Assembly (NCBI GenBank): GCA_024195265.1 | Contig: JAJLRJ010000005.1 | Span: forward strand, 38,216,707-38,280,706 | Reading direction: 5' to 3' | DNA: 64,000 bases | From: Dendrophyllia cribrosa | Lineage: Eukaryota > Cnidaria > Anthozoa > Scleractinia > Dendrophylliidae | Shown: one piece after another, positions 11,240 through 22,388 of the stretch | Layout: each line of letters starts with the position of its first letter | How positions within the stretch are numbered: position 1 is the first letter of the stretch | Translations under genes and position numbers: made by a program | The notes under the pieces: model-generated | The model's input: only the letters and a program-made list of their open reading frames with translations | Told to the model about the DNA's origin: nothing | Databases searched by the model: none

Positions 11240-12722
11240 TGAAACAAGTTTAGAAAAATATCTCCTAACCTCCCGTAATATTTGGAGTGAAATCTTTACT
11301 AAAAGAAACTTTATTGACTTTATTACCATTCCAGGTAGTTTGAGTCATATACATTTAAAAATGTTCAAGATAGAGACCAAAAACCGAGTTAACCCTATCC
11401 AGACCGGGGCGGGGGGGGAGCTTTTGGAGCCCGCTCGAACTTTGAAGTTGTGTCGTTTCAAAACGGTTGATGCAATGACCACCAAATTTGGTGACTTTTC
11501 CTAAAATTTATCTGGGAACATTTTCGTGTTAGCGTCTTTTGTCCACCGACATTGACGTTTCCATAGCAACCGCTTTTTGACACCTATGTTTTACAAAATT
11601 AGCATTTTTCGCTTTAATCAAGATTATTTCAAAGATTTCTTATTGAATTAATATTTTCCACTTAATTTAGCGATAATTGATCAAATTATGTATAATTGTT
11701 TATTAATTAAGGTTAATTAATGGTAATTTTAGGAAAATGTGGAATATGAAATGTCAAAATCCAGGATGGCGGATCGAAGTTTTACTAAAGGTCGTTTCTC
11801 TCTATAATATTATTATTGGTTCATATTTGGATTGTAAAACATTTGCACACAATAAACTACGGTTTAGCAGTCCATTTGCTTTATTTTTCGGTGTTTTTTA
11901 CCAAAATATACACGTTTGGACTAATTCAAGATGGCGGATCCAAGATGGCGGATCCAAGATGACGGACAATAAAATGGGAAATTTATTTCTAGTATATTAC
12001 GTGTCTGTATAATTCCATTATCTCTAAACATTTATTGTCAAAATATCATAAAAATGTCCTTTTCACTTGAGAAAGCTTTTTTTAATTCATTACGTACATG
12101 AAAAGCCATAATTTGCAAAGATAACTGTTCCAGTTTATAAGAACATGTACACATCACTTCTATGACGTCACACGCTGTTACCATAGCAACAAAGTGTACG
12201 AATTCATTAACTTTTACTCCTGCATCAATATGTGAAAGTTTGGTATGAACACTACCGTTTGTTTCAGAGATATGCCTTATAGAACGTTTCAGTTGGTTAT
12301 TTCATTGTATATGACGTCATAGTGACGTCACTGTTATTGTTAACAACATCAACAGTGTTAGTAAACGTAAGACTTTCATCAAATAGGTAGCTGTTAAAGT
12401 CTTGTTGCTATATGTTCAAAACTGAGAAAATATTGATGAATGACTGTTTTAGCCAATAAAATCGCCTATATGACGTCATAATGACGTCACGTTACGTCAT
12501 TATGACACCAAAGTATCTGTAGTTACTAGAATTCATGACAACATTATCCTGTGTAAATTTGGTGGCCATAGCATAAGCGGTTTCAAAGTTACATAGGGGG
12601 GGGGGGGGGCTTCTGGAGCCCCCCCCCCCCCCCCCCCGGTCCCAGACGGTCAAAAAAAGCCCGGTCTGGATAGGGTAAACTAAACAACATTTAAACATGT
12701 TTAACCGTTGGTGTGAATGGGG
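11240..12722. mobile_element. MITE with CCCCATTCACACCAAC ends, split by a transposon
   Basis: Its intact form lies in arm 2 at 15359-15603 and in the third copy at 38157-38401: about 245 bases with 45-base inverted ends (CCCCATTCACACCAAC ... GTTGGTGTGAATGGGG). In arm 1 the left end is lost and the 1283-base element at 11393-12675 sits inside. Confidence 0.6.
11393..12675. mobile_element. 1283-bp non-autonomous DNA transposon, TAA target duplication
   Basis: Starts CCCTATCCAGACCGGGGC and ends GCCCGGTCTGGATAGGG, with TAA at 11390-11392 and 12676-12678. Empty sites in arm 2 (near 15405) and the third copy (near 38200) read GAGTTAAACTAAAC, with TAA once. The 3-bp TAA duplication and GC-rich ends fit PIF/Harbinger. 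The interior is AT-rich with no transposase, three 13-base AAGATGGCGGATCC repeats (11930-11970) and several TGACGTCA-like palindromes. G14 and C19 runs lie next to the right end. Confidence 0.75.
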
Positions 12723-13128
12723 CGTAAGACAAGTAAAACCCAATTGGTCCGTAAACCAATGTTCGCCGAGCACGCTCGTCATTCAGTGAGTTATATACAG
12801 TGAAAACCCGCATATAAGAACCTAGTGGATTAAGAAACTGAGGGCTAAAGTTTTGGTATTTAAAACCTTGTAATATAAGAACCTATCGAGTCTAAACTTG
12901 AAACAGGTTGTTATTTGGAAACTCAGAAAGAAAGAAAGAAAAACCAGGACTTTGAGAAAGTTGTGTATTTGCTAAGAATGTACAATGTAGTCTTACTTTT
13001 TAAGGGACCACATTCATATAGACTAGTTGTTGGACCAGCAGCAAGCACCTTTTCCTCTTAAGAAAATATAAGAACCTATTTAAAAATCTAAATCGCCTAA
13101 ATTCTCAGTAGTCACCAACTATATAATA

Positions 13129-13509
13129 GGGAGCTTAAGAAACGACGACGGCAACGCCAAGGAAAACGTCACTTGAAAAAAGGATTCGCGCTGTTTTAAA
13201 CTAGTACTTTGCAGTTGTTCCAAATGAGAATTTGTTTAGTTTGTCTAATGTGTCTGGATTGTCCAGGAGCTGAATTTGAAGGGATGGCTTTCCAGTTCAA
13301 ATGGAGGAAGGAAAATTAACCGTCGTCTGTTCACGTTCTCCACAAAACCTATAAATTGATCATTTGACCGGTTGTTGTTTTGCAGGGAACGGCAAAGAAA
13401 TGTACCAAAATGTAAAACGCACGTGCAAAGACATTGATTTCTCTCATTAAACCTATTGTTTTGTGCCGTTCTCGCTCCCGTCGCCGTCGTGGTTGCTTAA
13501 GTTCCCTAT
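13129..13509. mobile_element. MITE with TAGGGA(G/A)CTTAAG ends at the palindrome centre
   Basis: The left end AGGGAGCTTAAGAAACGACG and the inverted right end AGGGAACTTAAGCAACCACG bracket about 380 bases. A full copy is at 37350-37725. Arm homology breaks inside this element (13160 against 14890), so it marks the edge of the inversion spacer. Confidence 0.55.
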
Positions 13510-13639
13510 TAACCTTTTTAGGCTAACTTGATAAAATCTAGATTTTCATAAACGGGCTTTTACTGTAATAGAAACCCACGGTATGGGGGGCTGAATGGGA
13601 AGGAAAAAGTGTTGGGGGTCGGAGTTTCATTTTTTATGA

Positions 13640-14040
13640 AACTGTCGACTATTTTACGAACTCCGGTAACATTTTTTTATCACTGTAAATGGTTTGAACC
13701 CAGGATTATCAGTAGTCTGTCGAGTGTGATCGTCAGGGTGAGTGAGTTCTGAAAATAACTGTTGTTGTTGAGTGACATTGTCTTGAGTCTCAACAGCCAA
13801 TGACATCATGGCTAAACTAACCAATGACAGCAACAACCAGACATTAATATCATCAACTGACGGTTCACAATTCACACGACTCTGAAGATGACATCCGCTC
13901 AGGTTGTCGAAACGTCAGTCAAAGTCAAGAACAACAGTTTTTTCAGAACTACACTAACCCGGACGATCACACTCGACAGACTATTGTTTTATCGCCAACC
14001 AGTTTTCAATAAAAACCCATTCAGACACCCCTTGGTTTGC
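13640..14040 (+). mobile_element. Penelope-like 3' remnant (possible)
   Basis: GAAGATGACATCCGCTCAGG followed by TTGTCGAAACGTCAG is the kind of GAAGATG...CGAAACGTC tail seen after GIY-YIG-bearing Penelope elements (compare 33730-33770 here). It also has a palindrome of CTGACGATCACACTCGACAG against CTGTCGAGTGTGATCGTCAG. A truncated copy is at 37105-37200. The rest of 13510-14040 holds no gene. Confidence 0.35.
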
Positions 14041-14129
14041 TTAGAACACAGTTTCCTTTGATGCAGTCATGAGCAGAGCTGAGATGAACAGAAGCGTTAT
14101 CGGATGGCTGATGGACAATCGTCCCTGAC
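14041..14129 (-). CDS. Alternative or orphan terminal exon of the CUB family
   Basis: After a CTTTTCAG acceptor the frame reads GQGRLSISHPITLLFISALL then MTASKETVF and TAA. It matches the last 30 residues of the terminal exons but starts where those exons are internal ([10 protein letters not shown]), so the acceptor differs. It lies about 1.6 kb downstream of gene 1's terminal exon on the same strand, in the spacer between the arms. It could give gene 1 an alternative C-terminus without the CCDCKC stalk, or be the last relic of another copy. It starts in phase 1, as needed to follow CUB2. Confidence 0.5.
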
Positions 14130-14890
14130 CTGAAAAGAACAAAAGGACAGCAAATATCTTATTTGAAATATTATACTCACAAAACCTTTTATACGAGAAG
14201 TCTCCGTTCAGAGGTACAAACCTTGCCAAACTTTTATCGAAATGATCTTCCTCTTCCTCTACATATATATAATAAAACTTTGTATCCTTTTTTTATACTT
14301 TATAAAACTGCCCCGACTGACAGACTCAATATTTTCCATCGGCACAGACAGAGGCGCCGATTTTTCTTGCGAATTTTATTTCCGCAAAGCACGAGTCATA
14401 GTTGTTTGTAATTTTCTCGTAGCCTTTGACTAACGCTTCACGCGTTTATGATCTCGCGCTTCTCACTGCTTTTAAAACTGCTTGATCTGCATAAATTTAT
14501 TTTAGTAACGTTCTATAAATGTACATTATCACAAAAATGTGCTCATGAAGTTCTTGACAAAATGATTAAAATAGGGTTAGGCCTAATTGGGGACTTAATG
14601 TTGACTTTTTCATGTTTAGCGCACCTAGAAATTTACTTCACACTTCCAAAGCAGTTGAATATGTTAACCAATCACAGCCGACGAGTTTGAACATGCGATT
14701 TATTATGCCGCACGTCACAAAATCGGGCACTGTAAGTGCATGTCGCAAAAGACAATAGCATGGTGCACACGTGGGCGATGAATCTTTGAATACAATCTCT
14801 GCGGGTTTTTGCTACCCTCCGGTATAAACAGATTTATATAATTTATTGTTTTACTCAGTCTATTTCTGTTCAACTTTCCAATACTTAAAA
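14130..14890. other. Arm-spacer sequence without a recognised gene
   Basis: Private spacer between the arms, AT-rich. Apart from the orphan terminal exon at its edge I see no splice-bounded coding pattern and no repeat partner in the window. Confidence 0.5.
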
Positions 14891-15358
14891 TTAGAATTTT
14901 GCGTTGCCGTCGTCGTTTGTTTAGCTCCCTATTATGTAGTTGGTGACTACTGAGAATTTAGGCGATTTAGATTTTTAAATAGGTTCTTATATTTTCTTAA
15001 GAGGAAAGGGTGCTTGCTGCTGGTCCAACAACTGGTCTATATGAATGTGGTCCCTTTTTTGAATAAGAAACATGTAACTGCTTGTAAAAAGTAAGACTAC
15101 ATTGTACATTCTTAGCAAATACACAACTTGCTCAAGGTCCTGATTTTTCTTTCTTTCTGAGTTTCCAAATAACAACCTGTTTCAAGTTTAGACTCGACAG
15201 GTTCTTATATTACAAGGGTTAAAATACCAAAACTTTAGCCCTCAGTTTCTTAATCCACTAGGTTCCTATATGCGAGTTTTTACTGTATATAACTCACTGA
15301 ATGACGAGCGTGCTCGGCGAACATTGGTTTACGGACCAATTGGGTTTCACTTGTCTCA

Positions 15359-15603
15359 TGCCCCATTCACACCAACTGTTAAACATGTTTAAATGTTGTT
15401 TAGTTTAACTCGGTTTTTAGTCTCTATCTTGAACATTTTTAAATGTGTATGACTCAAATTACCTGGAATGGTAATAAAGTCAATAAAGTTTCTTTTAGTA
15501 AAGATTTCACTCCAAATATTACGGGAGGTTAGGAGATATTTTTCAAAACCTGTATTAAACTAAACAACATTTAAACATGTTTAAGCGTTGGTGTGAATGG
15601 GGT
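15359..15603. mobile_element. Intact 245-bp MITE (CCCCATTCACACCAAC ends)
   Basis: Inverted ends of about 45 bases, both ending in TTTAAACATGTTTAA-type palindromes. It lacks the transposon that splits the arm 1 copy, so it serves as the empty site. Confidence 0.65.
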
Positions 15604-15750
15604 ATTAGTTACAAATTGTCACTGAATGTGAAAAAGTAACATGCGCATACTGCTGGGAAAACAGAATCCCATAGAGCTAAATCCCGCTAAATATGGAGAA
15701 GCTAGGCTAAAAATAATTGACCATTTCAATCGCATCTTGCTTGTTTCGAT

Positions 15751-15902
15751 CTAAAACAGGCTTTTCTTTGATGTAATCACCAGCAGAACTGAGATAAACA
15801 GAAGTGCCATCGGATGAGTGATTGGCGCACGTCTCTGACCAGATGAATTGCACTTGCAGTCACAGCACGTCTGATTTGATACTTTTTCGTTTGACTGGCC
15901 AA
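15751..15902 (-). CDS. Gene 1 terminal exon
   Basis: Acceptor GTCTTATCAG, then GQSNEKVSNQTCCDCKCNSS, a basic stretch and the hydrophobic [13 protein letters not shown] tail ending in SKKSLF and TAG. It has one extra Thr before CCDCKC compared with genes 2 and 3, a new NQT glycosylation sequon. Confidence 0.65.
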
Positions 15903-18900
15903 CTGATAAGACAAAACACAGACAATTTTAATTGTTTATAAAAATAAACAAACATTAATGCACCTGTCAATTCCAGCAGTAACCATGAAAACACAAGGAT
16001 GCCAAATGCCCCGGCCCGGGGATTAGAATGTGAGAATGAGAATGTGAATGCCCGTTTAACGTCTAATGTTCCGGGGGAGGGAAGGAGGGGGTGGGGGGGG
16101 GGGGGGGGGGGGGGATAGGCACTCCTAGAATTAACTAATACATAGTTTCTAAAATTTACGTAGTAGTCCGAAGGAGTCGGCATTGACCGCGAACGGGGAA
16201 TGCAGGCACCCTCCTTATGGCCATTGACTCCTGTTTCTGGCTGAACGTATGGGACAGGCTGATCCCGGGTGTACGCCTCTATATAATTATTAGACTATAT
16301 ATTAGGTTTTTGTGGCTCCACCAAAGTAATTATTTTAGAGCCGCTTTTATCTGAAAACAGGTATAGTATTTGATCACTTGGCTTGAAAAATGGTGAAATG
16401 TTAAATAGACACTGTGCCGCCGAAATGACAAACTTTTCCTTACCTTTTTTTTTTAATGTTTTATAGTAAATGCCACCAAATACACAACTTAATTGAATAA
16501 AAGCATCCTATAGAGCAGAACAGAAGAAGTAGTTTGGCGATAAAGTGCAAGAGTTTAAGGATGGAAGTGGATTACAGTTCATCAAATTTGATTTTGTGAC
16601 AGGCGGTCAAGAAATCAAACTTGCCATTCGTGTAGAATTTTGACTTTTTTATCCTTTTTTTTCTCTTTAGTTGTCTCTTCAGCTAATATCTTTTTCCCGG
16701 GGGAGGGACTCCCATATAAAATTGACGGAGGTGCTCGTCGTACCCTTTAGGGGTCAAAATTTGTAGATTGGCAACGCTTAGGGTACTAAAATCTAAAATG
16801 ACCACCAGTAGAATTATCGCGGTACCTTTAAGGGTATTGAGTCGAAAAAATATGACAGAATATGACATATGTTGTTTTAGAATTGGTACCTCTTAGGGGT
16901 AAAAATTATTTTGAGCCACGCCTATCAGACAAGATCTTGGTACCTTTTTAGGAGTTTTTCGAAAATTTCCGACGAGCACCCCGTAATTTTTATTTGTGAG
17001 TCCCCCCCCCCCCCCCCCCCCCCACCCCCCTCTCTCTCCCTCTCCCCCGGGGATTTCATTGCTTTTATCACTTTTGCCAATTTTTTCTTTCTATTGCCAT
17101 TATCATAAAAACACGATGCATCAGCCGGGACAGTGCCCCTTTACTGATTAGGTCTAACAATGCGGTCTGGAAATGGGTTACGTTAGGATTTCAAGAAGAG
17201 CGCTGCACACCACACCAATATAGGCTATCTATATGCGTTGTGCATATTTTTATTAACTAATGGTTAAGTTTATTTTCAGTTAAACTTAAAGGCTGCGTTT
17301 TTGGGGGGAAAATCGGAATCCGGATTTTAGAATCCAAAAAAAGAATCAGTGGCGTTTTATTTTTTTTAATCCGTTGAATCCATACTCTGGCGAGATCTAA
17401 ATCCGGATTGTTGAGATTCGTGAACTGAGCGGTCTTTGTTTGCATGGGAATGGATTCGGAAAAGGTACATCTGACGCGGTCTTTCGTGCAACTTCAAGGC
17501 CGGCACACACTAGGAGACATGTTGCGGGGACATGAAGCGGGGACATGTTGCAGCGACAGTTAACCTCGTGTGACATCCCTGTTTTTGCGAAAAAGTTCTA
17601 TTGCGGGGACAGAATTTTGTCCCCGCAACATGTTGCACGAAATTCAGCTGGTTTGAATTCGTGCGTCATGAAGCGGGGAAAAAATGACCCCCATTTTCGA
17701 TGTCGCATCGTGTGCACTGCTCTTGCAAAATAGGTGTAGAATGCTCCTTTTTCTTCTCTTCTTTTCAGCCACTTGCGTATCCATCGTTTTCGGTCAACAT
17801 AACTGCATATTTCTTCATCTAGTAATATCATTGACAGTAGTAGAAGCTTCTTTTTCCTGACAATAGAGTCCGCCATCTTTCTTTGCTCGTATACTAGTTC
17901 CCAGGCGCCTTTAGTGATTTCTGTGATTTTTATACCTCAATCCGCTTTGTGTGCACCAGCTTGCGTACTGTCCCTTCAACATGCACCAGTATGCTGTGCA
18001 CACGAAGGGGCTTGTCCCCGCTTCATGTCCCCGCAACATGTCCCCTAGTGTGTCCCGACCTTTACTCGTTCCGTTCGCTGTGTTTTGTTTCATTTTTTGG
18101 TCATGAAGAATTCATATGATCTGATTTCGGATTCTCCCAAAACAACGCAGCCCAAGTTATGGCTTTATGGCTTTAATTTAAACACCTAAGTGGAGAGAGA
18201 CAATACGAGGGAACGTTTTGATCATGTCTAATGAAACAACAAAACGGCAGAGACCTTGGTTCGAATATCCGCGGAAAATTAACCATGCCCGAAGACCACG
18301 CCCCGCCTCCCCCCCCCCCTCTCTCGCCAGACAGAGACAGACAGTTAAGCATTTGAGTGACGATGGGTGATGCCTTTGGTGCCTACCTGCTTTAAAGGAA
18401 GCTTTGAATCCTTTGTAGGTAGTAGCAGAGTTCTTAGCTGTCTTAAACTGCACCCAAACCATGTTACCTGTACTCTCTATCGGTTTCGGCTTCTCACTGC
18501 CACACAGGTGCTGTGCGATGAACATTCCATAATCTGGTTCGATTTCGTCTTTGTAAGGTCCGTCATCGAAGTAAGCTTCTCGGATTTCCACAGAGGCGTT
18601 TTTGCAGTTCTCGCTTTGTTCCAGTTCGAATGTATCGAAGGTAATTTGGACCTGGCGTCCACTAGGAACAAACAAGTACCATTGTTCACTATGATCTGCA
18701 GGATAGTTCTGGACGCCAAATTTCTGGGTGCTAAACTCAATAGTTTCATCCTCGGATGCATTAAGATAGCTTTCACGACCAGCTGAATAAACAATAAAGT
18801 GGGTAGATAATAACGTTAGTTAAGGAAGTCAGAGATGTCTGAGATGTCTGACCCGTACCCTACCTTGCCACTCTGCTGTGTAGTACAGTTAGCTTTTTTA

Positions 18901-21900
18901 TGGCAGCCGTTTCATATTCTTCAGTATTCGAAGATAATTGACCGCATTATATGTTTTTTATTTTATTTTTCATTTCGGCTTGGACAGACAAACGATCGAT
19001 GCTGCTAGAAAGAACACCTTTTTTGCACTTTTAGAAAGAAAATAATGTATTTAGATCCAACCAATCCAAACCGTTTTTCAATCAAGGGAAAACGGTCTAT
19101 TTTCGGCCGTTCTGTACTTTTCGCATTTGCACGGCTGTCATAAAATTCGCATGTTCCTGAAGTTCCAAAATATAACCAGCGAAAGTGATAACTGAGACTA
19201 AAAAATTCAGGAACATGCAAATAAAATAGCGGTCGTGCTTGTGCGAAAAGCACGGCCGAAAAATCACGTCATCTCTTGATCGGCTTGAAAGACGGTTTGG
19301 ACAGGTTACTGAATAACATTATTTCCTTCCGAAAAATGCACAAAAATGAAATTTAAAATAATTGATCAAACTGGCACTTTAAATTAGCAAACCATGTAAC
19401 CAGAAGGTTTTGAATCTCTTTGCGGTGGCCAACAATTCCTTATAAACCGCAGTTGATAAAATCCAAACAACTGCAACCAAACTGCGATGCGGGGTAAGCA
19501 GACACAAGTCTTACCCCCATTTATAGAAACAATTTGATGAATACTTTGAAAAGCACAACAACAGAAAATAAACTATAAAACAGAAAAAAAAATGGCTCAC
19601 AAGAGTATCGAAATCGATAAATAAAATAAAACTATCCGCTTGAAGTTATCCAGAATGAATCTTGTTTATTGTGCATCTTATTTATACTTGCTATCTTGCA
19701 TTCCGCACTTTCTTCACACAATCTCTATTCTCACCATACACTAACACGACTAACTCACGTGTGCTTGGGAATTCAAGAACCATTTATCTTCTGTTTCATT
19801 ACGCTTCGCTTCATTTAGACAAAGATAAATGAACAATTTTATACTTCACGATCCCTCAGAAGCACGCAGTTTCTTTAGAGACTAACGCCTTTATTCATAA
19901 CTTAACTTACATGGATAGGTCCTGGCGATAAACGTGAAGTTGAACCCTTTGTGATTAACGGAGCTATCCGAAGCGAACCGCACGTAGATTTCATTTGAAT
20001 ACAATTTTAAGTTGGGATCACCGTCCGTAAAGCGCTTGAATTTCAGGTACGAGGGTGTCCATCTGCCACATGCTCGCTTGGTTTGCCAGTTTGCGCCGCC
20101 ACCGGAAGTGTCATTGTAAGCGAATGTAAGGTTGTCGCAATCACAACCGTAACATTGTTCTATGTCAACTCTAAGAAACAAATAAAGAAAATCTGTCATC
20201 AAAGCGCGCATAGCTTGTCCATCTCAATATTAATGGTCCCAAAGGCGGGGCACCAAGGCCCGGGGGATACTCTGCAATTTTTTGGGTGGGGGTGTGCCAC
20301 TGGGACTCTGAGACCCTTAACCTATAGTAGACCATTTTAGCAGCATTTTGCAACCCTATTCTAGACTAAACACCTAATAACCCTACCCTATCCTAGACCT
20401 ATTCCAGACTTGCTATTTTCCAGAACCTCGTTCACTATCACAGTTATTAGTTAACAGGGGTCAGTAAAAATGCCGTACTGCCCGCCGCACCGATTTTTAA
20501 ATGCCATGTGCCAGTAAACCTTTAGCCTGCGAACAGGCTCCTGGTTCGGAGGGGCGCTATTTTCCGGCGCGGAGTGCCGGCAACGAAGGGGAGCCTGCAC
20601 GCGAGTTTCAGAATATCGAATGTTTGCGTCCAAATTTTGGACGCAAACCTGGAAGCGCTGATTGGTGGATTTTAATTATTCATGACGTAATCGTAGTTTT
20701 TCATTTCCGGTAGAGAAATTAGAAATTAGAAATTATTAGATAAATTACTCGTTTCTTTCTGTTCAGAATTATTTTTGTCCGGTACAGAGTAACGTTATCA
20801 CTCAGTTCTTAATTCGAGTACATGAAATATTTCTGAGAATCCCAGACATTCTGACGAGTGCGTGCAGACATTCTGTGTATAAAAACAACTCGTCAATGAA
20901 AATTTCATCATTCGATGCGTAAAGTTTAAATATAATAAACATGTCTTGAATGAGTTGAATCGCCGTTCAATAAGCTTCTTGGTAGTTTGCCTGGGGAGGC
21001 ATCGGATTTTTGTTTTATCTTCACGAGGAGCTGCACCCATGAGCGACGAAACCATAAGCGATCGGTTGTCTATTTTGTCGCTCGGTTAAAAATAGTTTTG
21101 TCGATTTCTTCTGAATCATTGTCGTCTTTCTGATCAGAATTATTTTTATCCGACTCTTTCAGTCAGTTCTGAATTCTACGGCGGGTTCGCGATCAGAGTT
21201 AACGTGCAGTGCATGTCCTGGAGTCCCATAAATGCCAGCTGAATGACCAGCTGAATGACCAATTCGTTCGTGACTAATGAAATGTTCATGAATTATTTTT
21301 CGTTGCTAGCGGCTTTCGAATTATTTTCGCAGACGGTTTTATTTGTTTTACAGCTTCTGAAGGATTTTTTTTTTCACTACGACTGACCGCTGAAATTGCG
21401 TGTGTAAACCAAAACGGCGAAGCGAAGCGACAAGAACTATAATTAACTCGGAGATGGTTTTCGGCTAACTGTAACAAAACAACGTACTCTTATTTATAAT
21501 GATTTTATCCGCTTTAAGGTATTGAATTGCAGAGCCTGAAAGTATGGTAATTTTGGGAGTTTTAATCCGTGAGACATGGCGCTCGCGAGCGACCGGGCGC
21601 CTAGATTTCATGTGTATCATCATTTGTTTACCTTGATTTTGAATTTTGACTTCCGGGGTGTGCTGATTGGTTAAAATTTGACAGTTGACAAGCTAAAGCA
21701 ATCCGCGGGTTCTTGTGGGCGGCAGCCGCGATTTTGAAGAATGCGTGCAGGTTTCCCTTCTTCGCATGACCCCGCCGTCCGACTGGAAGCCTGTCCGCAG
21801 GCTGGTAAACCTTGTCTAGACTAAATTCTACACGCAACTGATCAGTTTCGCGAAAAATAATACCCTATTCTAGACCAAACATCTGTGATTACTATACCCT

Positions 21901-22321
21901 ATCCCATACTAAACTTCCTGAAAACCATACCCTTCACAGCGGCACCGACCTATATAGCTCATATATAATTTTGACTCATATATAATTTAGTCATAATTTT
22001 GACTTCCGGGGCGTGCTGATTGGTTAAATTTTGACAGTTGACAAGCTAAAGCAATCCGCGGGTTCTTGTGGGCGGCAGCCGCGATTTTGAAGAATGCGTG
22101 CAGGCTTCCCTTCTTCGCATGACCCCGCCGTCCGACTGGAAGCCTGTCCGCAGGCTGGTAAACCTTGTCTAGACTAAATTCTACACGCAACTGATCAGTT
22201 TCGCGAAAAATAATACCCTATTCTAGACCAAACATCTGTGATTACTATACCCTATCCCATACTAAACTTCCTGAAAACCATACCCTTCACAGCGGCACCG
22301 ACCTATATAGCTCATATAAGA

Positions 22322-22388
<67 letters not shown>

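Larger units (their letters stand above)
1..13160 (+). repeat. Arm 1 of a large inverted segmental duplication
   Basis: Position 1 onward reads as the reverse complement of sequence ending at 30253. Collinear blocks by eye: 1-2090 with 28070-30253; 2220-3120 with 26488-27330; 3120-4105 with 24900-25755; 4125-7350 with 15620-19085; and 11240-13160 with 14890-15603 (less one transposon). The match runs to the window edge, so the arm may extend further. It holds gene 3. Confidence 0.9.

Noticed and set aside
21628..22190. Paired 69- and 67-codon minus frames (MRVEFSLDKVYQPADRL...)
   Set aside because: Identical because of the 359-bp tandem duplication; repeat DNA, no known motif.
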